Below the pieces are notes generated by a model. That model saw only the letters and a program-made list of their open reading frames with translations, searched no databases and was not told the origin of the DNA. A stretch of DNA of 35,154 nt from the NCBI GenBank assembly GCA_023395515.1, contig JAEWZB010000063.1, positions 1 to 35,154 of the forward strand. The letters run 5' to 3'. The stretch is from Bacillota bacterium. Its GTDB lineage: Bacteria > Bacillota > Syntrophomonadia > Syntrophomonadales > Syntrophomonadaceae. Positions 18,120 to 25,828 of the stretch are shown here, piece after piece. Position 1 is the stretch's first letter. The number at the start of each line of letters is the position of its first letter. Position numbers and translations under genes: made by a program.

Positions 18120-18143
18120 TTTGTTAAGATAGGAGTAAATAAG

Positions 18144-18608
18144 ATGTTTGAAGGGGTTACCTATATGTCTAAATTAGCTATCAGCGAAGCAAAAAACAAA
18201 TTTACTATGTTAAGAAAAGAAGCTCTTAAAGGAAAAGAAATCATTCTTGCTGATGCCAAAAGCAAAGATGAAGCTCCTGTATCTCTTATTTCTACAACCT
18301 TGTTGGACGAGTTGTGTTCGGAAAAAAGGTTTACTTGCGAATGGGTGGATACTCCGGGCAAAGATAGTGATGATTACTCTTTATGGTGCCCGGAAGTAAA
18401 CGTATTTGGTTTAGGGAAGACCAAAGAAGAGGCAATAACTGATTTAATCAGTAATATTCAAGAATATGCTTTAGTCTATTTCAATGATTTACCGTATTAT
18501 TTAAGTGCTTCTAACCCTAATAAAAAACACTATTGGTATTTACGCCGAATTATGCGGGCCAATCCCGAGGAATTAAGACAAGTGTTAGAGCTTGAGGAAA
18601 TATGTTAG
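18144..18608 (+). CDS. Putative antitoxin with Phd-like N-terminus and HicB-like C-terminus
   Basis: 154 residues from ATG 18144 (AGGAG eight bases upstream); a second ATG at 18165 with GAAGGGG is also possible. Residues about 8-58 (LAISEAKNKFTMLRKEALKGKEIILADA...APVSLISTTLLDEL) look like the Phd/YefM DNA-binding fold. Residues about 68-115 (EWVDTPGKD...WCPEVNVFGLGKTKEEAITDLISNIQEYALVYF) resemble the HicB RNase-H-like domain, which normally sits N-terminal in HicB. The following gene is HicA-like and starts one base after this stop. Neutralisation of that toxin and autorepression at the palindrome upstream are inferred. Domain assignments are by eye. Confidence 0.75.
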   Translation: MFEGVTYMSKLAISEAKNKFTMLRKEALKGKEIILADAKSKDEAPVSLISTTLLDELCSEKRFTCEWVDTPGKDSDDYSLWCPEVNVFGLGKTKEEAITDLISNIQEYALVYFNDLPYYLSASNPNKKHYWYLRRIMRANPEELRQVLELEEIC

Positions 18609-18609
18609 C

Positions 18610-18846
18610 ATGGGATATACCTTTAAGTGGGATGACTTGGAGAAAATTTGCAAAAATCTAAATATGCAACGTCAAGGTAAGACTTCCATTTGGAAAGGAA
18701 CCGGACCTGATGGTAAAATGCGAACTTGTACTATACACGCTAAACATAAAGGAACCATAGGTGCCGGTCTAGTAAATAAAATCGCCAAAGAACAACTACT
18801 GTTTTCATCGGTTGAGGAAATGTATCATTTTTATAAGCAGTTATAA
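18610..18846 (+). CDS. HicA-like toxin, catalytic His apparently not conserved
   Basis: 78 residues from ATG 18610, one base after the antitoxin stop; GAGG at 18594-18597 lies inside the antitoxin gene. It reads as a small dsRBD-like HicA fold: an opening helix (DLEKICKNLNM), then RQGKTSIWKGTG...RTCTIHAKHKG, then GLVNKIAKEQL. In HicA the GSHH motif carries the catalytic His; here the equivalent is KTSI, while the IHAKHKG strand keeps its His residues. So either catalysis uses another residue or the toxin is weakened. HicA toxins cleave mRNA; activity here is not assured. The C-terminal helix (SVEEMYHFYKQL) extends beyond the usual HicA length. Confidence 0.75.
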   Translation: MGYTFKWDDLEKICKNLNMQRQGKTSIWKGTGPDGKMRTCTIHAKHKGTIGAGLVNKIAKEQLLFSSVEEMYHFYKQL

Positions 18847-18961
18847 TCAGCATAAACATTATAATTCTCGATTATCCCCCTACACCATTTCTTTTCCTTC
18901 AGTATTTACAAAGAAAACCGCCTAAATTGGCAGCCATTTTTTTAATTTCCTTTAAACCAAT

Positions 18962-18990
18962 AAAAAAGCAGGCATTTCTACCTGCTTTTT
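18962..18990. terminator. Bidirectional rho-independent terminator
   Basis: AAAAAGCAGG (18963-18972) pairs with CCTGCTTTTT (18981-18990) around an eight-base loop. T-runs exist on both strands, so it can end the toxin operon (plus) and the DUF1540 gene (minus), which converge here. Confidence 0.8.
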
Positions 18991-19012
18991 GAGGGATTAC
19001 TATTTTTTTGTT

Positions 19013-19177
19013 CTAATGTTTTTCGTAGCTGGAACATAGACTTTCGTCTTCAGCCACCCCATTGTGAACATGTTGTACCGGAGCAACTTCTATGGCTTCC
19101 AGCTCACAATAATGTTTTTTGTCATTGTACTTGCAACTAGTGACAGAACAAGTTATAGTTTGTCTTCCTTTATGCAA
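19013..19177 (-). CDS. DUF1540 domain protein
   Basis: 54 residues from TTG 19177 behind AAGGAGGG with suitable spacing; too short and non-ATG for simple gene finders. The sequence has the DUF1540 pattern: ITCSVTSCKYN, then HYCELEAIEVAP, and a final SLCSSYEKH, giving Cys at 10, 15, 24 and 48. Such proteins are common in spore-forming and anaerobic Firmicutes and are thought to bind metal through the four Cys; no function is established. It converges on the toxin operon and has a shared terminator. The 18847-18960 interval between them holds nothing I can name. Confidence 0.88.
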   Translation of the reverse strand: MHKGRQTITCSVTSCKYNDKKHYCELEAIEVAPVQHVHNGVAEDESLCSSYEKH

Positions 19178-19284
19178 AAAATATCCCTCCTTAAAATTAA
19201 CTCATTTATATTTTCTTCGTTTTTCTGATTTATAGTCACTGAAAATATGTGAAATTTAGTTATTAATTTAAAATACCGTTTTTG

Positions 19285-19313
19285 TTGACTTTAACCTACA
19301 ATTGTCATATAAT
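19285..19313 (+). promoter_or_regulatory. Sigma-A promoter of the leuS leader
   Basis: TTGACT (19285-19290) and a perfect TATAAT (19308-19313) are 17 bp apart. Transcription should start near 19320, just ahead of T-box stem I, and would run through tRNA-Ala into leuS. Confidence 0.88.
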
Positions 19314-19319
19314 TTCTTA

Positions 19320-19637
19320 TGTCAAATGAATATTGAAAATGCTTTGAACCGGAGTAGTAAATGGCAGATACCAGAGAGTCATCATTAAGGTGGAAGATGA
19401 CAATGACCATTGAACTCGCCGGGGAGTTTCACAAGTGATATTTAGCTTGGGACGGTAAAATCCGTTATCTTATTAAGTGGGCATTAATGTGGGGCTATGG
19501 CGCAGTTGGGAGCGCGCTTGAATGGCATTCAAGAGGTCGTGGGTTCGAATCCCACTAGCTCCACCATTATTATATTTGTCAATAAGGGTGGTACCGCGGG
19601 AATTTTAATCTCGTCCCTGACTGGGATGAGGTTTTTT
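19320..19637 (+). promoter_or_regulatory. Leucine T-box leader of leuS, interrupted by tRNA-Ala
   Basis: Canonical T-box parts appear in order: the AGTA bulge and AGAGAG of stem I (about 19350-19380), an apical stem GTCATC/GATGAC, the GGTGGAAG loop motif, and the specifier loop TGAACTCGCC with CTC (Leu) at 19415-19417. Stem III is ACGG/CCGT near 19452-19466. The 14-base T-box core is at about 19585-19599. The terminator stem CTCGTCCC (19610-19617) / GGGATGAG (19623-19630) is followed by seven T. Uncharged tRNA-Leu should pair with CTC and with the T-box bulge, allowing read-through into leuS when leucine is short. Between stem III and the T-box core sits a whole tRNA-Ala gene, which is not part of any T-box I know. 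Confidence 0.93.
19491..19566 (+). tRNA. tRNA-Ala (anticodon GGC)
   Basis: 76 nt with encoded CCA. The acceptor arm GGGGCTA/TAGCTCC has the G3-U70 wobble pair that defines tRNA-Ala. The D stem GCGC/GCGC, anticodon stem CTTGA/TCAAG with loop ATGGCAT (GGC at 19524-19526) and T arm GTGGG/CCCAC with TTCGAAT loop all pair fully. No defects, so it should be a working tRNA. It lies inside the leuS T-box leader and has no separate promoter that I can see, so it is presumably made from the leuS promoter and released by RNase P and a 3' nuclease. Confidence 0.97.
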
Positions 19638-19667
19638 TATTTTCTGAATAAAAAAAGGAGGCTGCTT

Positions 19668-22145
19668 GTGGAAAACAGATATGATTTCAAATCAATTGAA
19701 ACAAAATGGCAGAAACATTGGGAAAATAATAATTTTTATAAAGTTAGCGAAAATGCCAACAAGCCTAAGTATTACGATTTAGAAATGTTTCCCTATCCTT
19801 CGGGCAATCTTCATATGGGGCATGTTCGTAATTATGCCATTGGAGATGTAGTAGCCCGGTTTAAAAGTATGTCCGGTTATAATGTGTTACACCCTATGGG
19901 ATGGGATGCCTTTGGGCTGCCGGCCGAAAATGCAGCCATAAAACACGGTACTCCTCCGGCCCGCTGGACTTACTCTAATATTGATAATATGAAAGAACAA
20001 CTGAAAACTTTAGGCATCAGTTATGATTGGGATCGTGAATTAGCCACCTGTAAACCTGATTATTATAAATTTACCCAATGGATGTTTTTAAAGCTTTATG
20101 ACCATAACTTAGCTTATAAAAAGAATGCCGGGGTTAACTGGTGCCCCTCCTGTCATACCGTTTTAGCCAATGAGCAGGTAGTAGACGGTGCCTGTGAACG
20201 CTGTGAAGCTGAGGTGGAGAAAAAACAGCTGGAACAATGGTTTTTTAAGATTACTGATTATGCCCAAAGATTGCTGGACGATTTAGAACTGCTCCCGGGT
20301 TGGCCGGAAAAAGTTAAAACTATGCAGAAGAACTGGATTGGCCGTAGTGAAGGTTGCCAGTTTTCTATGGCTATTGAAAATAGCGAGGAAACTATATCTG
20401 TATTTACCACCCGGCCGGATACGGTTTTTGGGGTAACTTATATGGTTTTAGCCCCGGAACACCCTTTAGTAGCCAGTCTTTGTGCCGGAAAACCCGAAGA
20501 ACAAGAAGTTAAGGGCTTTATGCAAAAAATGAAACATCTGAGTGACGTAGCCCGCTCATCTACTGAAATTGAAAAAGAAGGCGTCTTTACCGGTGCTTAT
20601 GCTATAAACCCGGTCAACAACAGCAGAGTTCCAATTTGGATTGCTAATTACGTATTAATGGATTATGGTACTGGGGCTATTATGGCCGTACCTGCCCATG
20701 ATGAACGTGATTTTGAATTTGCCCGTAAATATAATTTACCTATAACCATTGTTATTCAAGATGATGAAAACCCATTAAACCTTGATGAAATGGACACTGC
20801 TTACACCGGAGAAGGTTTAATGGTTAATTCCGGCTCCTTTAACGGACTATCAGTTGAAGAAGGTAAAACAGCTATAGTTAACTTTATGGAAGAAAAAGGT
20901 ATTGGTAAAGGTACGGTAAACTACCGGCTTAGAGATTGGTTAATCTCCCGGCAACGTTATTGGGGAGCACCAATTCCGATCATTTATTGTGATAAATGCG
21001 GCGCAGTTCCGGTTCCCTATCAAGACTTGCCGGTACTGCTGCCTGAAGATGTGGCTTTTAAACCCTCGGGGGAATCGCCTTTAAAATATGTGGAAGAATT
21101 TATTAATACTACCTGCCCTGCTTGCGGAAATCCTGCCCATAGGGAAACTGACACTATGGATACTTTTGTTTGTTCTTCCTGGTATTTTACGCGCTTTTGC
21201 AGTCCTGATTCGGCCGATATGCCTTTTACTAAAGAAGCTGCTGATTATTGGATGCCGGTCGATCAATATATCGGTGGAGTAGAACATGCTATTTTGCATC
21301 TTATGTATGCCCGGTTTTTCACTAAATTTTTACACGACATTAATTTGTTATCCTGCCCCGAGCCTTTCACTAACCTGTTAACTCAAGGCATGGTTTTAAA
21401 AGATGGCACTAAAATGTCTAAGTCTAAAGGCAATGTAGTAAGCCCGGAAGAAATTATTAATAAATATGGGGCTGATACTGCCAGACTATTCATCCTTTTT
21501 GCTTCACCTCCGGAAAGAGATCTGGAATGGAGTGATCAAGGAGTCGAAGGATCGTACCGTTTTCTTAATCGAGTGTGGCGCTTAGTAAACGATTATGCTG
21601 ACAGTATTAAAAATTTAACTCCATCTAACAATGTCGAAAGTTTAGATGAAGCTACTAAAAACTTACGTTTCAAGACTCATTTTACTATTAAAAAAGTAAC
21701 TGATGATTTAGAAGAACGTTTTAATTTCAATACCGCCGTCAGTGCCATAATGGAACTATGTAATACTTTAAGCAGTTACCGCGACTATCCGGAACCAAAC
21801 TTAGCCGTAGTAAAAGAAGCTATAGAAAGTCTGTTACTTTTACTTACTCCGTTTTGTCCCCACTTCTGCGAAGAATTATGGACTATAATCGGCAAAGAGG
21901 AAAGTGTTACTATTCAAACCTGGCCTAAAGTTGACCCGGAAGCATTAATTCAAGATGAAGTTGAAATTGTGGTACAAATTAATGGAAAAGTAAGAGACCG
22001 GATTAAAGTACCGTCAAACAGCAAAGAAGACGAATTACGCCAAATAGCTCTTGAAAACTCAAGAATACTTGAGTTGACAAAAGACAAAGAAATTGTGAAA
22101 ATTATAATAATAGCAAATAAATTAATTAATATTGTCGTTAAATAG
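19668..22145 (+). CDS. leuS: Leucyl-tRNA synthetase
   Basis: 825 residues from GTG 19668 after AAAAGGAGG. The longest open frame begins at 19497 inside the tRNA and runs through the T-box, adding 57 spurious codons, so this start is preferred; it gives ENRYDFKSIETKWQKHW, the normal N-terminus. Class I motifs: HIGH as NLHMGHVRNYAIGD (about 45), and KMSKS in GTKMSKSKGNVVSPEE (about 580). Other landmarks are the CP1 editing domain (TTRPDTVFGVTYMVLAPEHPL; DERDFEFARKY), the WCPSCHTVLANEQV Cys cluster and the leucine-specific C-terminal anticodon region. It charges tRNA-Leu in the cytoplasm. Length and motifs are complete. Regulation is by the T-box leader. It runs opposite to the flanking comE and rsfS genes. 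Confidence 0.97.
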   Translation: MENRYDFKSIETKWQKHWENNNFYKVSENANKPKYYDLEMFPYPSGNLHMGHVRNYAIGDVVARFKSMSGYNVLHPMGWDAFGLPAENAAIKHGTPPARWTYSNIDNMKEQLKTLGISYDWDRELATCKPDYYKFTQWMFLKLYDHNLAYKKNAGVNWCPSCHTVLANEQVVDGACERCEAEVEKKQLEQWFFKITDYAQRLLDDLELLPGWPEKVKTMQKNWIGRSEGCQFSMAIENSEETISVFTTRPDTVFGVTYMVLAPEHPLVASLCAGKPEEQEVKGFMQKMKHLSDVARSSTEIEKEGVFTGAYAINPVNNSRVPIWIANYVLMDYGTGAIMAVPAHDERDFEFARKYNLPITIVIQDDENPLNLDEMDTAYTGEGLMVNSGSFNGLSVEEGKTAIVNFMEEKGIGKGTVNYRLRDWLISRQRYWGAPIPIIYCDKCGAVPVPYQDLPVLLPEDVAFKPSGESPLKYVEEFINTTCPACGNPAHRETDTMDTFVCSSWYFTRFCSPDSADMPFTKEAADYWMPVDQYIGGVEHAILHLMYARFFTKFLHDINLLSCPEPFTNLLTQGMVLKDGTKMSKSKGNVVSPEEIINKYGADTARLFILFASPPERDLEWSDQGVEGSYRFLNRVWRLVNDYADSIKNLTPSNNVESLDEATKNLRFKTHFTIKKVTDDLEERFNFNTAVSAIMELCNTLSSYRDYPEPNLAVVKEAIESLLLLLTPFCPHFCEELWTIIGKEESVTIQTWPKVDPEALIQDEVEIVVQINGKVRDRIKVPSNSKEDELRQIALENSRILELTKDKEIVKIIIIANKLINIVVK

Positions 22146-22150
22146 GTACC

Positions 22151-22265
22151 AATAATGTGTTGTGTTGGTATATTTTACACCCCCCCGGGGTTGGGCCGTC
22201 TATTGATGAAAAAAGAACCATGATCGCTTCGGTTTCGCCCACCCCCTCCCCCCAACAACATTATT
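22151..22265. other. Structured GC-tract intergenic element after leuS
   Basis: AATAATGTGTTG (22151-22162) pairs with CAAC-A-ACATTATT (22253-22265) with one bulged A. Inside, GGGGTTGGGC (22187-22196) pairs with GCCC-A-CCCC (22237-22245), and AACC/GGTT can form a tip. Runs of six or seven C are present. It lies between the leuS stop and the terminator, has no reading frame and no known motif. A folded 3' UTR or a small repeat element are both possible. Confidence 0.5.
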
Positions 22266-22282
22266 TATTATAGACAATATAC

Positions 22283-22332
22283 CCAAGAAAGAAGGAGAGG
22301 CATTACGGAATATGCCTCTCCTTCTTTCTTGG
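22283..22332. terminator. Long bidirectional terminator hairpin between leuS and the ABC operon
   Basis: Two perfect 21-base arms (22283-22303 and 22312-22332; core GAAGGAGAGGCAT) enclose an eight-base loop. On the plus strand it is followed by TTGTATTTAATTTTA. It serves the converging leuS and ABC permease genes. The stem is unusually long for an intrinsic terminator. Confidence 0.8.
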
Positions 22333-22348
22333 TTGTATTTAATTTTAT

Positions 22349-23533
22349 TTATTCCCTTCTTAAGGCTTCTATAGGATTAAGTTTAGCGGCTTGATTGGCA
22401 GGATATATACCGAAAAATAAACCTACACAAGTAGAAAACAGGAAGGCAATAAGTATAGTTGACCAGGATACTAAAGGAGGCCAATGGGCAATTTTAGCTA
22501 CTATAAAGGCTCCGCCATAACCTAATATGGTTCCGATAATACCTCCTAAAATGCATAATACTACAGATTCAATTAAAAACTGAACTAATATATCCCGGCG
22601 TTTAGCACCTAGGGCCATACGTATTCCTATCTCTCGGGTCCGTTCCGTGACCGATACCAGCATTATGTTCATAACCCCTATCCCGCCTACCAGTAAGGAA
22701 ATACCTGCAATACAGCTTATAATTAAGCTTATAATACCGGTTATATTGTCGGCGGCTTGCATTTCACTTTCTAAGCTGTAGGCCATGTAGTGGTTAGGGG
22801 CATTATGTCTTCTTTCCAGCAATTTTATAGTTCGGTCCATAGCTGTATCCACTTCCTCTTTAGTAGTGGCACTAGCCCAGAACTCATGTATCAAAGAGTA
22901 GGAATTCATATAATCCATGTATGATATAGGGATATAGGCTATCTGCCTGGCACTAAAGGACATCATAGAAGCATCTTTTTTTAGCACCCCTATAATCAGA
23001 GTAGAGTTATTATTTACCACCAGGTATTCGCCCACCGGATTAGTAGTTTTAAATAAGCTTTGGGCTGTATCTTCGTCTATTACTATAACTCGGCGCGTCC
23101 CCGCCTGATCTTCTTCATTAATAAATCGGCCATGGAGAAGTTCCAGATTTCTTACCACCGCTAAATCTTCAGTAGTGCCAATAGTCTGTACTGATTCGGA
23201 GCCTTGACCGCTGCGCAGCTCCATACTGCTATAAGTCATGGGAGCTAAATATTTTACTTCAGGAACAGCTTCTTTTATAAGGGTTACATCACTAAGCTTC
23301 AAGTCGTCCATTCGGGAAGGTCTGCTATCCTGATAATTAACATAAACCGCAAAAAGATTTACTCCGAATTTCTCCATTTCCTGCATCAGCATAGCCCGGC
23401 CGCCTTGCCCTATAGCCATTACGGCAATTACAGCGGCAATTCCGATAACTATCCCTAAGGTAGTTAGAAAAGTACGTAATTTATTACCTTTAATGCTTTC
23501 ATAAGCAACAATAATTAACTCTAATATATTCAT
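22349..23533 (-). CDS. MacB/FtsX-type ABC transporter permease
   Basis: 394 residues from ATG 23533, whose start overlaps the stop of the ATPase gene by one base. The N-terminal helix (LRTFLTTLGIVIGIAAVIAVMAIG) leads into a MacB-type extracytoplasmic core domain (about 50-265), then three FtsX-family helices: about 270-300 (GISLLVGGIGVMNIMLVSVTERTREIGIRMALGA), 315-345 and 355-385. The motif TERTREIGIRMALGAKRRDIL is diagnostic. In Gram-positives such permeases form YknXYZ-like exporters or act by mechanotransmission to remove peptides and antibiotics from the membrane. It is the last gene of a three-gene operon with an adaptor and an ATPase. Confidence 0.95.
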   Translation of the reverse strand: MNILELIIVAYESIKGNKLRTFLTTLGIVIGIAAVIAVMAIGQGGRAMLMQEMEKFGVNLFAVYVNYQDSRPSRMDDLKLSDVTLIKEAVPEVKYLAPMTYSSMELRSGQGSESVQTIGTTEDLAVVRNLELLHGRFINEEDQAGTRRVIVIDEDTAQSLFKTTNPVGEYLVVNNNSTLIIGVLKKDASMMSFSARQIAYIPISYMDYMNSYSLIHEFWASATTKEEVDTAMDRTIKLLERRHNAPNHYMAYSLESEMQAADNITGIISLIISCIAGISLLVGGIGVMNIMLVSVTERTREIGIRMALGAKRRDILVQFLIESVVLCILGGIIGTILGYGGAFIVAKIAHWPPLVSWSTILIAFLFSTCVGLFFGIYPANQAAKLNPIEALRRE

Positions 23534-24264
23534 TAAATCTCTACCTCACTTTCTAGTAAGGTAAGAGCTTCACTAGCCTGGTTAGGTTTTTCGACTATTT
23601 CATCTTCCACTAAAAGACCGTCACTGATACGCAGAATTCTACCCGCATGCCGGGCAATAAATTCTTCATGGGTAACCATGATGATCGTGGCCCCTGCTTG
23701 ATTCAGCTCTTGAAAGATTTGCATTATTTCCAGACTGGTACGGCTGTCTAAAGCCCCGGTAGGTTCATCAGCTAAAATAATAGCCGGGTTATTAACTAAA
23801 GAACGGGCTATAGCTACCCTTTGATTTTGCCCGCCGGATAGCTCATTAGGTAAATGGCTTATTCGATCTTTAAGTCCCAGACGTTCTAGAGCTATAAGAG
23901 CCCTTTTTCTTCGTTCGGCCGGCTTTATGCCCGCATATAGCATAGGCAGTTCCACATTTTTCTGGGCCGTCAAGCGGGGCAGTAAATTAAAGGTCTGAAA
24001 AACAAAGCCTATTTTCTGATTCCTAACCGTAGCATATTCACTTTCATCTAAAGCGGAAACTTCAGTATTATCCAGTATGTATCTGCCGCCCGTAGGGGTA
24101 TCCAGTAATCCTAGTAAATTCATAAGGGTAGATTTACCCGAACCGGAGGCTCCCATGATAGCCACAAATTCACCCGGAGCAACCTCAAAAGATATACCTT
24201 TTAGGGCTTGAACTTTAATTTCACCAGTATAATACGTTTTTTCCAAATCTATTACTTTAATCAT
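23533..24264 (-). CDS. MacB/LolD-type ABC transporter ATP-binding protein
   Basis: 243 residues from ATG 24264, overlapping the adaptor gene by eight bases. Walker A GASGSGKST (about 38-46), Q-loop FVFQTFNLLPRLTA, signature LSGGQNQRVAIARSL, Walker B ILADEPTGALD and the switch His in MVTHEEF are all intact. The ALDESEYATVRNQKIGFVFQ segment is typical of the MacB/LolD/YknY subfamily that pairs with FtsX-type permeases. It hydrolyses ATP on the cytoplasmic side and drives the permease encoded immediately downstream. There is a short acidic C-terminal tail after the nucleotide-binding domain. Confidence 0.96.
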   Translation of the reverse strand: MIKVIDLEKTYYTGEIKVQALKGISFEVAPGEFVAIMGASGSGKSTLMNLLGLLDTPTGGRYILDNTEVSALDESEYATVRNQKIGFVFQTFNLLPRLTAQKNVELPMLYAGIKPAERRKRALIALERLGLKDRISHLPNELSGGQNQRVAIARSLVNNPAIILADEPTGALDSRTSLEIMQIFQELNQAGATIIMVTHEEFIARHAGRILRISDGLLVEDEIVEKPNQASEALTLLESEVEI

Positions 24265-25528
24265 TATTATTGGCCTCCGGCGGTGCAGCTACTTTTATAC
24301 CTGCTCTCATGGTAGGAAGAGGCTTTTGTACAATCTGTTCACCTTCCTCAAGACCTGAAATAATAACATCATATAATTCATTGCCCGCTTTGGTAGTAAC
24401 AACCCTCTCCTGTAACTGACCATTTTCCACGACATAAACTATAGTCTGGCCGTTCTGATTTAATACAGCTTCCAGGGGGGCTACTATTACGTCTTTTTCC
24501 ATTAACATTCTTATGGTCATATCGGTAGTGTAGCCGATTTTCAAACCGGTAATATCACCGTTTAATTTAACTGTAACCGGAATATTAACATTGTCCCCGG
24601 CCCCACCCTTTTCTAAAATAGCCGCATTACCTATCCGGGTTATTTCACCTTTATATTTTTCAGTAAATAAGGCCATACATCTGATATCTGCTTCTTGACC
24701 AATTTTAAGATGACCGGCATCAATTTCGTTAACATTAGCATTAATCTCTAAATTACTACCATCACTTAATACTAAAAGCTCGGTACCTTCCATAACTTGA
24801 TTACCGCGTTTAGCTCCTACATAGGTAATTACTCCGTCATGATTGGCTATAAAGGTAGCTAAATCCACCCTTTCTTTAGCTTGAGCTACTTCTTGTCCGG
24901 CTAAATCTACTTGAGCTTGCAAAGAACTGCTAAGCCGTGCGGAGGCTTTTTGTTCGGCTTTTACCCGGGCTTCATAATAGCTGGATTCGACACGAGTCCA
25001 TTCGGTTTGGGCAGTTTCCAGTTCCACTAAAGAAGCGGCGCCAGCTTGGTATAGTTTATCAATTCTTTCAAAATTGTTTTTAGCTTTTAAATATTCAGCT
25101 TCCGCCGCCTTAAAAATTAACTCATCACTGCTGGCTAAAGCTCTAGCCAGTTCTGCTTCTTTAGCAGCTTGGTTAGCTAAAGCATTTTGATATCTCCGCT
25201 CCAGTTCCAAAGTATCTAAACGGCCTAAGATATCTCCTTTTTTAACTTGATCTCCTACTTCCACATTCAATTCCATTAAAGTGCTATCAACGGGAGTAAA
25301 AAATATTTGTTCATTTACAGCTTTTAATCTTCCATTAGCCACCACGGTCTTTTCGATATCTTGTTTAGCAATCGTATGTATTTGCACCACTAAGGGTTTA
25401 TTTTTAGCGGCTTGGGTGTATCCTCCCACCCCAATTATTGGTATAAGTACTAAGGCCACCGTTATTTTAAGCCAACGGGGAATTTTCTTCAGACGTGTTT
25501 TTAGACTTTGTTTAATATCGGGTTCCAC
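24257..25528 (-). CDS. HlyD/MacA-like membrane-fusion adaptor
   Basis: 423 residues from GTG 25528, six bases after GGAGGT; an upstream ATG at 25549 would put that site inside the gene. One N-terminal membrane helix (about 20-38), then the classical adaptor layout: a lipoyl half-motif (FTPVDSTLMELNVEVGDQVKKGDILGRLD), a long alpha-hairpin coiled coil (about 100-205, rich in Ala/Glu/Lys), the second lipoyl half, and beta-barrel and MP domains (AIEKGGAGDNVNIPVTVKLNG). In a monoderm it would bridge the wall side of the permease, as YknX does for YknYZ. First gene of the operon, probably controlled by the 11-bp direct repeats upstream. Confidence 0.94.
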   Translation of the reverse strand: MEPDIKQSLKTRLKKIPRWLKITVALVLIPIIGVGGYTQAAKNKPLVVQIHTIAKQDIEKTVVANGRLKAVNEQIFFTPVDSTLMELNVEVGDQVKKGDILGRLDTLELERRYQNALANQAAKEAELARALASSDELIFKAAEAEYLKAKNNFERIDKLYQAGAASLVELETAQTEWTRVESSYYEARVKAEQKASARLSSSLQAQVDLAGQEVAQAKERVDLATFIANHDGVITYVGAKRGNQVMEGTELLVLSDGSNLEINANVNEIDAGHLKIGQEADIRCMALFTEKYKGEITRIGNAAILEKGGAGDNVNIPVTVKLNGDITGLKIGYTTDMTIRMLMEKDVIVAPLEAVLNQNGQTIVYVVENGQLQERVVTTKAGNELYDVIISGLEEGEQIVQKPLPTMRAGIKVAAPPEANNND

Positions 25529-25566
25529 AAGCTTACCTCCGTTATCCATAAATTCATATCTTTAAA

Positions 25567-25631
25567 ATTATATATTTAAAATACGAATTTTTGGGGGATA
25601 TTCTTTCATCTTAAGAAATTCTTAAGAAAAA
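25567..25631 (-). promoter_or_regulatory. Probable OmpR-type regulated promoter of the ABC export operon
   Basis: Two tandem CTTAAGAAA repeats, 11 bp apart (25610-25620 and 25621-25631), sit about 38 bp upstream of a perfect TATAAT (minus strand, 25572-25567) that lacks a -35 box. One-turn-phased TTAAG repeats before a -35-less promoter are typical sites for OmpR/PhoB-family response regulators. No two-component genes are in the window, so the regulator is unknown. Confidence 0.55.
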
Positions 25632-25770
25632 GACCGAAAAATTAGGGAAGCTTGGAAGCAATAAAATCAATTTTCCCAGTGCAAAAACATGTGCTAAAGC
25701 TGCGGAAGCTTAAAGCAGCTTTACTATGTAGCAGAAAAGTGAGATATTTTTTGAAGCTAGGGAATATTTA

Positions 25771-25799
25771 TCGACAACGTCCATATAATATAATACAAT
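25771..25799 (+). promoter_or_regulatory. Promoter of the DinJ-YoeB operon
   Basis: TCGACA (25771-25776) and TACAAT (25794-25799) are 17 bp apart. TACAATG occurs twice, 11 bp apart, across and just after the -10, and is a candidate antitoxin-binding repeat. The upstream stretch 25632-25770 holds an 8-bp hairpin (AAAGCTGC/GCAGCTTT, 25696-25722) and nothing else recognised. Confidence 0.5.
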
Positions 25800-25828
25800 G
25801 AATATACAATGTGAAAGGAGTGAGCAAT

